A DNA stretch of 64,000 nucleotides from NCBI GenBank assembly GCA_963921425.1, contig OY992834.1:20783923-20847922 (forward strand), given 5' to 3'. Shown piece after piece: positions 45,783 to 56,415 of the stretch. This DNA is from Dryas octopetala (taxonomy: Eukaryota; Streptophyta; Magnoliopsida; Rosales; Rosaceae). Made by a program: the position numbers and the translations under genes. How positions within the stretch are numbered: position 1 is the first letter of the stretch; each line of letters begins with the position of its first letter. A model generated the notes under the pieces. That model was not told the DNA's origin. It saw only the letters and a list, made by a program, of their open reading frames with translations, and made no database searches.

Positions 45783-47690
45783 CCAGCTACATACGTACTC
45801 TTGCTTTTGTTCTCCTAGCCTACCCTAGCTACGGACTATCTGGCTGTAGTCTTGATCTTAATGAATAATTTACAAAATTAATCTTCAATAATATATATGG
45901 GGTTTTTTCGGTATTATCAGTTTTTATCCCTACTTGTGTAATCTCACAACCCTCCTCCAAATCTGTTAAGTGTTATATAAAATAATGAAAACTTATGTAT
46001 GGCTCAATGATAGAGATCTTTGTCCAATTATATATACTTATAAGCAAAATAACAATATTAATAATAAATAGGGTGATTTCAATATTAGTCCATTAAATTT
46101 TGTTTTTTAGAGTCTGACACCATTATCTTTTTTTTAATAGTTAAAACCCATATTTAAAATCCTGCTCCACGTAGGATAAAAATATTCTATTAGATCTCTA
46201 CTATTTACAAATTGTGCCACTATGTAAGTATTTTCAAATTGTGTCACTCTTTAATTGCTATTAATTCTCTTATTAGAAAATGAATCTCCTTAAATGTACT
46301 AAAACACTTAATTTAAGGCACATTTTATGCTGTGATATATATATATATATATTTTCTTCAGACCATGATTGAGTCAAATATAAAGAACCTACGAGAAATA
46401 TATGTAGGTTCATCATTATAATGTAGGTGTTTTAATTCATATATAGGTTCTTTAATTTTTGTAGGTTATTTGTCACTAAAAAAGAATTGTATGTAGGTTC
46501 ATTAGTTGTTGTAGGTAATTCTTTTGTTAATGATTTAGAATTCATTAGAATTGTATGGATGTTCATTATATTTATATATAATTTTTTTTAGGTTCGTTAT
46601 ATATTTATGAGAATTATTTGTAGGTTATTTATTTGTTTATAATTATTAATATAATTAAAAAAAATCATATATGGGCATTCATGATTGACATTTGAAAAAA
46701 ATGTCTAACAGTGAATCATTAGCATTTAAAGTACAAAAATTATAAAGAGTAAATACAAATGTTACCAAAAATAAAAAGTCAACTAAGAAAAAAACATCTT
46801 AAATCGGATTAAGGGCATATGAGAAATTTACAAAGTTTAAATTTAAAAAATACTAATTAAAAAATCTAAAAATATAAAGAATGATGAGTTGGCAAGTGGT
46901 AAAGGGGGTTAACACACGAAGAAATGTCATGGGTTTAGTGTAGAAAAAATGAATTTGAAGGGGATTTTTTTAATTGACTATAATAAATAAATCATGGGAA
47001 AACCTTTTTTCTTTGAAGAACGGATGAATTACCGGCATGAAAATGGTTGCTGATTCCGTGCAAATTTAACCCTATTGCCGCCACAAGAGGTTCGAGCAAC
47101 TAGAGGCTCCAAAAAATATTTTTCATTTGAGATTGCTATCTTCATCAACTATTTATTGGTTGCACCATCTAAATCTCTGATGTAATTATGTAATTATATA
47201 TATATAACAGATAATTAAATACAAATATATATCACGTTCATGTATCAATTCAGTTATCACATGGATTATTATTTCCAAAGGCCTGTTTTTATTGGTACAA
47301 TTCATACTAATTAATATTACAAAAATGAGATAATTCCTGTACTGCCAACCAAATGACTCATAAACTGTTTCATGCATCTATGCTACCGTCTTATAAATAT
47401 TTGTCTTAAATCTCCAATTACAGAGAGAGGGTTCTCCAGATGATCAAACAGAATGTCCACAATCTGAAATCTCAACCATCTAAAAAATGTCATTATGTGG
47501 GCCATCTCCACCACACCACCACCAATTTCATGGCACATATATTTCCTGAGCTATTGTCTTGAATTTTTTTATCTTTAATTCTCTTTAACAATGAGCAAAT
47601 GCTTTAAGTCTTCCCACAATGGCCTAACATGCAAAATAGAATTATCTACTCCATGGTTTATTCGATCTCGCTAGGTCCATATATCAAAAT
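45783..47690. other. spacer with TA runs and a GTAGGTT-rich patch
   Basis: The 3' spacer is only partly related to the other copies (about 47035-47165 matches the GCATGAAAATG...TTGAGATTGCTATCTTCATC block near 52915-53020). At 46395-46640 the heptamer GTAGGTT and close forms occur about eight times in AT-rich sequence. No gene seen. Confidence 0.55.
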
Positions 47691-48159
47691 AGTTAAAAAA
47701 ATAGGATCTCTCATTACTAAAATAATATTTAAAAAATTATAAAAGGAATATTAACCAGGATGGTTTATATATACCAGTACTACGTAGTCATACAGAGTAC
47801 ACTCCTAGCTAGTCGATTGCAATCCAGATGTATATGCCTTGGATACAGTTATATTAAAGCGCAAATAAGTAAAGAAATCACCAAAATAAGAAAAAACATA
47901 CAAGTAATATCTGATAATATTTAATTTTATATCTATAAATTAAGATTGCAACATTAATCTGTTGAGAAAAATATGACATTTGATCTTTCTTTCTTTCTTT
48001 TTTTTTGTTCTCTTTTAGATTTCTTTGGCACAAATTAAAACCTGCAGACATATTCCTTTAAATACAGCCCGCCCAAAGAGGCTCTCATAATTGTACTGCA
48101 TAGCAAACCTTGAAATTCACATTGATCCCAATTCACAGATCTCACACAATCAGAAAAAC
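47691..48159 (+). promoter_or_regulatory. promoter and 5'UTR of cysteine-rich gene 4
   Basis: Contains TCAAAATAGTT, ATAGGATCTCTCAT, TTGCAATCCAGATGTATATG (47818-47837) and a TTTAAATA box (48057-48064) in place of TATAAATA. The conserved leader GTACTGCATAGCAAACCTTG and CACATTGATCCCA follows. Confidence 0.7.
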
Positions 48160-48649
48160 ATGGAGAAGCCTGCTATTAGCTGTTTCCTCTTCTTGTTCAT
48201 TGCATCTTGTGAGTTTTTCTTTACAGTATATATTTCTCTTATATATAGAAAATGTTAATTGTGAGTACGTTTGTCACTAACCAATTAAATGTTAATTGTG
48301 TGTAGGTGTATTTTTCTTCTCAACGTTGTCAGGAGCTCAAGATAGGCCACCAATATCTTGTTCTACTGACGCTGACTGCAAAGACTATCCTTGTGTTACA
48401 CACAATGTAGTATGTCTTGACCACCATTGCATATGCTCAAACACAAATATTGTCTCTGGCACAAATACAATAGACCCAGTTGTACCTGATCACTCTCTTC
48501 TCGATCCTCTGGTGGAAAGGGTCCAATGCTCTACTAACGCCGACTGCAAAGATGTTGATTGTTCTGACGGCAAATGCATATGCTTAGACCAGAAACAATC
48601 TGTACATCAGAAACCCTCGAATGTGTTGGTGGCCAATGCAAATGCATAG
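48160..48649 (+). CDS. secreted cysteine-rich protein, copy 4 (eroded modules)
   Basis: Exons 48160-48208 and 48306-48649 encode 130 residues; the intron is phase 1, 97 nt. Signal peptide MEKPAISCFLFLFIAS plus Cys17. Module 1 (35-60) is complete. Module 2 (91-109) has lost about seven residues and its fourth Cys, reading CKDVDC directly into SDGKCIC. Beyond residue 110 the frame has shifted: the expressed end is HQKPSNVLVANANA, while the next frame holds the remains of module 3 (ETLECVGGQCKCID). The protein may still be made with 11 mature cysteines, an odd number, which suggests decay or a free thiol. Otherwise it resembles copies 1 and 5. Confidence 0.75.
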
Positions 48650-48861
48650 ACCATCTCAACTACTATATATATACTCTTCTTACTTTTGTTCTAGCAAGAT
48701 GCAACTTCAAATATTGTGTTACATCGACAAGTGCGCAGTGGCTATGTGCCGGTAGTCTTTCTTCAAAAAATTAAATAATCAAACAATCAATTCTTCAATA
48801 ATATTTATGATTTTGTCGGTACTAAAGAGAGGAATTAAAGAGGTGTGACCTTTTTTTCTAA

Positions 48862-49396
48862 GGCTTTTTATCATAAATAGTCTCTTAACTTTATTTTACC
48901 AAAATATTAATTTGGTTCCTAAAGTGTATGTCATCTTTCATCTTTGCCACCGAACATCAATAATTTAGTCCCTAGACACACTTTGAAAATTTGCAAAAAA
49001 TAGCTCAGGATATGAAAAATATTCCCCAAAAATTCTCCAAAAATTCCTACTGATTCGTCTTGACTACTACTATTTTTATATGGAGTTAAATTATCAAATT
49101 GATGTTTAGTATTTTCAAGAAAATTTGGGAATTAGTTTGAGAATTCCTAATTTTCTGGAAAAATCAATTTGATAATTTGACCCCATATAAAAATAGTAGT
49201 AGTCAAGATGAGTCCGTAGGAATTTTTGAGAAAGTTTTTCGTATCCCGAGCTATTTTTAGCGAATTTTCAAAGTGTATCTAGAGACCAAATTAGTGTTCG
49301 ATGACAAAGATGAGGAATAAAATTGATTAAAAATGCACTTTAAGAATCAATTTGATGTTTAAGTGAAAGTAGAGAGACTATTGGCAATAGAAAGAC
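48862..49396. mobile_element. foldback Mutator-type MITE, copy B
   Basis: A 535 bp element homologous to that at 8488-9019. Ends are GGCTTTTTATCATAAATAGTC and the inverted counterpart ending CTATTGGCAATAGAAAGAC. Perfect 9-bp direct repeats TTTTTCTAA flank it at 48853-48861 and 49397-49405, supporting the Mutator superfamily. It lies just downstream of cysteine-rich gene 4. Confidence 0.9.
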
Positions 49397-49435
49397 TTTT
49401 TCTAATTAGAAAATTTTGAGTGCATTCATTTTTGT

Positions 49436-49648
49436 TACATAGAGTAGTGCTAGAACAGTTTAGTTAAAGATGATGATGTATATGAAAAACAAAAATTAGC
49501 TAGACAGTAAGACATATCATATTTAACTGTGTTGCTATGTCACTCAATAATGACATGTGACCAAAACAACCTCGATCATTTCAAATCACGAGAGTTTTAT
49601 TTTATGTCTCTTTCGCAGTGGTCACTATTCTCATCCAAAGTTTAAGAA
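49436..49648. repeat. dispersed 212-bp repeat, copy 2
   Basis: Same orientation and near-identical to 40372-40583. It begins right after the foldback MITE and is followed by unrelated AT-rich sequence. Confidence 0.85.
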
Positions 49649-49965
49649 TAAAGAAGCAATGTGTTCAAGCCTTGAACAGACTACAAATACAAAATTTTCT
49701 TCTTGAGGACGTTGCTTTTATTCTGAGCTAAGTCAAAGAAAATCCATATAATTAATCAGAGTCACCAAATGGTTTTCCTTTGAAGATATTTTTATTTTAT
49801 TGGCAGGAAATTCGGAATTTTGTGAAGACTCAACAATTAATTCTTGGTGGGAAAATTTTGGAATCTCCATAATTCACAAAAACTAGCGATATAATTTTAA
49901 GTTTAAACTAAATTAAAAATAAAATGAGAAGATAGAAAACACCATCTTTAATTATTGTTCAAAAT

Positions 49966-50920
49966 TAGGGCTGCCCATTGGTTTGGTTTTTACCAAACTG
50001 ACCGACTACTGACTGAATTTTTTTGGTTTGGTATACCGATTTTCACAATTTGAAAATCGAAAATTTGAAACCGAAAAAAATTGGTTTGGTTTTGGTAAAA
50101 ACTGAAAAAAGTTGGTAAACCGACCGATTACCGAAAATTATTACTGAAAAAAAATCGAATCGATTATTACCGAAAAAATCAAAATATATACTGAAAAAAA
50201 CTGAAACAATTACCGAAATTTAGTTATATATGCTTATATAATACTATTATGTTATGATACAATAAATATTAAACTACTAATATCTTAAACAACTATAAGA
50301 AAATATAATTGTATAATGTTATCATATTAATATTATCAAAAGTGTGAGTTAAAATATAGAATTATCCTCTAATAAAGTAAATGTTATTATTTTTTGGAAA
50401 ATAAGAATTTCATGTTTAAGTAAGTAATGCTTTGTATTAATTTACTAACTAGTTAGTTTTAGAGCATTCTTGTATATATATCTACTCATATTTATCGGTA
50501 TATATACATATTAAATTAATAGGATATGTACTAATACATATTATTAAACTAATTATACTAGTATATATTATTACTAATATTAATATTATTGCAATTAATA
50601 CTTATACTCTACTAAACTACCAATACTACTCGTGCAAATATATCTTCATCAAACATTATATTTTATGCATCATATTTGATTAAATTTTAATTTATATTGG
50701 TATATAATAATTAGTATTATTATAAACCCTAAATCGAAAATGAATAGAAGATATACTGAACTAAACTGAAAATAAACCGAAGATATACCGAAGTAAATCG
50801 AAAATGAACCGAAAGTATCCGATACCAAAATTACCGAACCGAAAAATACCGAAATCAAAAAATACCAAATTTTTTGGTTTTGATTTGGTAAGCCCCAATA
50901 CCGATCGATGGGCAGCCCTA
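49966..50920. mobile_element. non-autonomous hAT element, 955 bp
   Basis: The left end TAGGGCTGCCCATTGG and right end CGATGGGCAGCCCTA are inverted repeats of the hAT type. Flanks are TTCAAAAT (49958-49965) and GTCAAAAT (50921-50928), an 8-bp target duplication with one change. Subterminal regions are full of ACCGAA/TTTGGTTTGG motifs on opposite strands. The interior is AT-rich and non-coding. It lies in the far upstream region of cysteine-rich gene 5. Confidence 0.85.
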
Positions 50921-50934
50921 GTCAAAATCTTAAA

Positions 50935-51724
50935 AGAAGAGGTGTACGTACTCGATCTCTCACACAAGGTTGGATACAATTATTTTTTTATTCAATACAT
51001 ATACTAACACAAATCAAATGAGTTTGTAATTCCGAAGTTAATTGAGTTCTTGCTGTATAGGTTGTACAGCAAGAGTAATTACAAGACAATAAAAGAAAAT
51101 AACTAGACAATAACTATACATGGAAAGCTCAAGAGTCAACTGATTTCTTGTCATATACAACAATTCTTAAAGTTTTTCTGGTAAATTTTTTTAATAATTA
51201 TAAAGTGATTTTTGGTCAAATTAAGAACTCCATTAAATCTTAATTTTTGCTGGTACACTCAAAATAGTTCAAGGATTCTTTTTTTTTTTTTTTTTAATAG
51301 GGTGTTAAAATAGGATCTCTCATATATAATATAAAATGCCGGTACAATCTTAGTCGATTGCAATTCAGATGTATATGCCTTCACATATTAATTACATTAT
51401 AACGCAAAAGTAATGAAATCGTCAAGAGAAGATAAAATGTAACTGTAATATGTAATAATATTCAATATTAAATCTTTAAAGATTGCAACATTAATCTGTT
51501 TTCATATGACATTAGATCTTTCTTTCTTTTTTTTCTTCTCCTTTCTTTTTACTAAAAATTAAATTAATTAATCGATATTCTATATATGGGTCTTTTATTA
51601 GATTTCTCTGGGTTAAAACCATACATGTTGACCCCCTATAAATATAGCCCAAAGGTACTTATTATACTGCAAAGCAAATCTTGAAATTCACATCAGTCCC
51701 AGGTGCCACACAAAACATAAAAAT
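50935..51724 (+). promoter_or_regulatory. promoter and 5'UTR of cysteine-rich gene 5
   Basis: Contains CTCACACAAGGTTGGATAC, CAAAATAGTT, ATAGGATCTCTCAT, TTGCAATTCAGATGTATATG (from 51359), TATAAATA at 51637-51644, and the leader ATACTGCAAAGCAAATCTTG. The same order is seen before copy 1. Confidence 0.7.
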
Positions 51725-52442
51725 ATGGAGAAGACTGCTATCAGCTGGGTCCTCTTCTTCGTCATTGCATCATCTTGTGAGTTTTTTCTCATTTTTTCTC
51801 CTATATATAACAAGTGTTGACTGCGGGAGTAAATTTTATAATTAGGAATTTGAATGTTATGCAAACACTTTTTTAACCCTTATTCAATTTGGCAGTTTTA
51901 CTTTTTAACAGTACTTAGCGTCTAAATTGGTGATGAAATCACTATTTGATTTGTTTGTATGACATACGAACACGATCCTATTATAGACGATTCATTTTTA
52001 CGTTAGATAATAGATGTAAGTAGTCACTAATTAACCAAATGTTAATTGTGCATGTGTAGGTGTACCATTCTTCTCAACAATGTCAGGAGCTGAAGCCAGG
52101 ACTGTGCCAACATCTTGTTCTGTTAGGGCTGACTGCAAAGATGTCCAATGTGTTAACGGCGATGCTATTTGTTCTGACGGTCAATGCGAATGCTTAGACA
52201 TAAAACAGTCTAAGCTAGCTGATCAAAATTGTTCCAATGTCTCTGAATGCACTTGGCTCGCATGCCCAGATGCAAAGCTCATATGTGATAATAATGGTGA
52301 ATGCAGATGCATACCTGATCAAAACGCTCATCCACGAGTGGAAGACCATCAATGCTCTACAATGGCTGACTGCATAGATGTTAGATGTAATTTAGGTCCA
52401 GCGACTTGTTCTGCAGGTGGCCAATGCACATGCATAGGCTAA
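51725..52442 (+). CDS. secreted three-module cysteine-rich protein, copy 5
   Basis: Exons 51725-51776 and 52060-52442 encode 144 residues; the intron is phase 1, 283 nt. Signal peptide MEKTAISWVLFFVIASS plus Cys18 from the split codon, with predicted cleavage after AEA (30). Three complete six-cysteine modules lie at residues 37-62, 75-101 and 116-142 with spacing C-x5-C-x4-C-x6-C-x4/5-C-x-C. The linkers are short and acidic/polar, not Pro-rich. All 18 mature cysteines are present and the frame is clean, making this and copy 1 the best reference members. Position: last gene of the array, followed by the shared 3' spacer. Confidence 0.86.
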
Positions 52443-53540
52443 AAACAGACTGCCCAGCAAAATTAATGTTTCAATGTCACTGAATGCATACTCTTATTTT
52501 TGTTCCCCTAGCCTAGGTGGTCCAACTTCAATAATTGTGTTTCATCCACAAGTAGTGGCCTATGTGCTTGTAGTCTTTCTTCAAGCTAGGAAAGAATGAT
52601 TCACAAAATTAATTTCAATAAAAATATAGTTTTGTTGGTAACTCGGGAATAAAGAGGGGAAAGAGGTGCCCATGAGCCTCAACTCTATGAGCAGATCGAT
52701 TGGTTAAGTACTGTAGAGGTTGGTCCAATTTCTCCTTGCAATAATATATATACATATATTTTTAAAGGAATGAAGTTTCTCTTTTTTATAAAAACAATAA
52801 AAAGTTCTTTACCAAGTCATTTTCACACATGGAAATGGTTGCCTATTACCAGCATATATGAAAATGATTGCCTAAAAAAAAAAAAAAATGAAAGATATTA
52901 TTTATCAAATTTCCAGCATGAAAATGATTGCCTAATACGTGGAAATTGAACCTTATTGGCATAGAAGTAAAAGATATGGAGAAATTTTCGCTTGATCGAG
53001 ATTGCTATCTTCATCGACTATTTAGTCATTGCATCTGTATTATGTTAACCATGTTGCATTATCAACATTTAAATCTCTAATGTATGCCAAAGTTGCTCAA
53101 ATGAGGGATGAATTTTGAACAAATATAAGAGAAACCATTTCTCCTTAAAGGTTAATCACAAGTTGACTCGTGTGTACGTTGATTTATTTTCTCTTCTTTC
53201 TGGTCTCTTAATAACTAAATTTTTCTTGTATGTCAACATATATATATGATTGGACATGTAGTGTTAACCCTGAACAAATTAATTTGCCTCAATTGATTCA
53301 TTTTTATATATGAAGAGGATATAATTGGCTCAAGTATCACCACCATTCCATATCACTCAGCGGAGGTTGAAAATAACCTCAGTCCAACTTCCACATGAAT
53401 ACCAATTCTGACCATACATGCAAGCCATTTCAAGGCATCCCATTCACCTTTCATGGTTTCATCATATCCCGAATAACTACAAGGGATTAGCGGATACTGA
53501 TCCATAGACCATATATGGTTTCCAGCCATGGTCTATAGCA
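52443..53540 (+). repeat. 3' spacer of copy 5
   Basis: Homologous to 35585-36560 and in part to 32287-34080 (GCATGAAAATGATTGCCTAA, GATATGGAGAAATTTTC, TCACCACCATTCCATATCAC). It marks the right-hand edge of the duplicated family. Confidence 0.75.
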
Positions 53541-54504
53541 CAAAATTGCTATATAGGATTCACTACCACAATTTTGGCCAAAGGCCTCCAATGAAGGCAA
53601 CTAAAGTTGGGGGCGTGCCAATTGCTAAGGACGGTGTTCACCAATAATTAACATTAGTGGCCACATTAATATGTCAGAAAGCAACAGTGAATTCATATCC
53701 AACCTTTGCTTCTGATTAGTTGATAACACAGTGGCAGCCCATTAATTTAAAGTAATAAAAGGGGGTCCATTCATTTAGGGACTAAAAAAGGGAGTTAAAA
53801 AGGGCGTTCAATGTTTTGTCTGTTTGCTCCTACTTGCTAAACCAAGATACTGGGGTTCCCTTGTGGCAGCATCTCTTTCTTCCCACCCCCAACCCAAACG
53901 GGATCCAGCATTGGTGGGTGTCAATGGTCACGCCTGAAAGTGCCGATCGGCTCAAATCCCCAAATTAAGGGGTTGCTCCTCCTCCAGTCACCATCGGAAA
54001 GTGGGTTCCCTTTGGGTTGGTTATCGCCCAATAACTGGGGTTCCATCCTACCACTGATGGTGCATCGATGGGTGGGGGAAATTCATGGGTTTTTTTGCTA
54101 CTATGGCTACAGTGATTCATGTTAGTGGCACCTGGACTTGGGTTTTTTCAGAAATTGTGGTTCCTCTTTGTGCTTCGGCTGTGCGTGAATGAGCTTGCAC
54201 CTGCTACCCAAACCAGAGGGGTCGGCTTTGTTCCGTATAATTTAGTTCTGCGTTGGTCCGACTGTGGAAGTTCTGAAGCTTCCAACAATCGGGTAAGCGA
54301 TATTTGCAAAATATGATAATCAGTAATGATACAATTTCCAAGTCTTGCTCTCCTACCAACAAGCTTATTCTTTGTCGTTATATTAAGACTTTAAATGGCA
54401 TAACTGTCTCTTGTGTTAAGCTTGCAGTAGATCATACATGGTTTGAATGTATTAGTTGTGTTGAGAATAATGATGTAAAATGTGCAAATTGCTGGAGGTT
54501 TATG

Positions 54505-54900
54505 TAGGAACGGACCTCAATTAGGAGGTCCGGGCCTCAGGGTTTTGTGTGCGTCATGGAGGTCATGTCCTGAAGGTGGAAGTCCGTTCCTCTGATTCAT
54601 GTCTTTGCTGAATCAGAGGCATGTCTGTATTTTCAGTGATTGTGGTTATTAGTTCTTCTAGTTAGTCTATACACTATAGGTGCTTTTACCCCATTTTGTT
54701 GTTTTGTTAGAGATTTAGTTAGTTGGTTTCAATATTCAGTTAGCAGTCAATATATAGCTTTTCATTCAAGGTTCGTGTACTCATTCACTCATTCAAGCAA
54801 TATAGTTCAGTTTATTCGAAATTGATTCCTTTCATTTTCTCTCTATTGTTCTATACTCTTTTGTTGCTTGGTTCTGAGATCAGGTTGGTGTTGGTGTTTA
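54505..54900 (+). mobile_element. possible LTR fragment inside the CACTA leader
   Basis: TGTAGGAACGGACCTC at 54505 begins a stretch with GGTCCGGGCC and GAAGTCCGTTCC motifs like those of the LTR at 60280-61357. A CTCTCTATTGTTCTATACTC leader-like segment follows at 54839. The end was not defined, so this is a weak call based on motif resemblance. Confidence 0.3.
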
Positions 54901-56415
54901 TTTTGAAGGAGTAAATTTGGATTTCTTCATTGCGGTGGTCTTTTACCCTTCCTTCCCTTTTACTAACAAAAATACCGGGACTCCCAAGGATTAAACTCAA
55001 CTGTACCAGCAACTCATAAATCATAGAGTGACCAACTTTTACCACTCCAAACAATAATAGTTGAATGTCATGGATAATCTATATAGTAGACATTCTATAA
55101 AGACTTGAGAGCTAAGCCACTCTTATTAATTACACCCCTGCATATTTACTAATAGGCGTTGGAAAACACGTGAAAAAAAAAAATACCTTGTTAATCTAGA
55201 GAATCATATACACCAGTGGTCTCTTTGGGAATCAAATAGAACTTGATATCGAATATTATCATTATAAAAAAACCAATGTCCAAGAATTGGTGGCCACTTT
55301 GTGATGTTCAAATAAACATAAGTGTCAAAAATGCAGGGAGGTCCGCCCCAATCAATGTGTTCTACACTGGATAGTAATACATAATGCAATAATAGTACAT
55401 CTGTCCTGATTTGTAACCATTTAATTTTCAGATTGGTGGAATAAATCAGTCACAAGTAGCTTTAAGAAATAATGGGTGAGAACTAACCTTCAAATCCCTG
55501 CTAGTTCATTACTGTAGCATAACCAGTTGGTCCAATACTCTCTAAATCCAACACTAATCCATAACCACTACTTGGATCATGAAATCAGAATTATGTTAAA
55601 AAGTCTGATTAGCATAGAAATTTGAGGGTGGGAAAGACACAAAGTAGTTCATCCTTTAACACTTAACAAATTTGGTTTACTGTTGTCGAAAACTTAGGAT
55701 TAATAATTTCACAACAAGATTGCATATACAACTTATGGGACCTGAATGCAGTTCAAAAATAAAGTGCATTTATAAAGAGTACATATGCTGAACCTCTTTT
55801 GTTTTGACTCTTTGACAGTCCAAGAATATTCCAGTTCAGCTATTCACCCTTTGATTTCTTGAAGGAGCCTTTAGTTTTTTATTTGGGAATGACAGCTGGT
55901 CACCTTGGCGAGTTTAAGGGGATTTATTCAGACTGTTTTCTTTTCTGATCTCCATTAGGCTGACAGTTTGATTTATCAATATTTGACAACCTTTGAACGT
56001 CCATTGAAGACCCATTTTCTCTAAGACCTTTTTCCATTGCCAATTTAAAAAGTGACCTCTTTTTAATTACTGGTCTTGTGAGTGTTGTCGAAAAAAGTCT
56101 ACTTGATTGATACACATATATCATTTGATGGATTTGTTGGATGAAAATTATTATAAATTAGCTAAACAATTTATAATGTACACCCTGTCAATTTTACCAT
56201 TACTCCTAATTTATTCCAACTGACAACAATATATTTGCACTTCATTTTCAGGTACACTACAGGCCAAGTGGTGATTTGGTGTACAATGATCTAACTCATA
56301 ATGGGGCAGATTAGAGATGGATAGACTGATTTTTATACTACAGGCGTGCTAGAGTGTATCAACCAGGGATTGTACGTGCTTCATAACTCATCGAGTTCTT
56401 CATTCAGGTTTATCA

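Noticed and set aside
56250-56275. TACACTACAGGCC as a possible CACTA terminus
   Set aside because: It lacks the following AAGAAAA/ACAAAA-type extension and subterminal repeats, and lies inside the transposase leader; the end at 53561 fits better.
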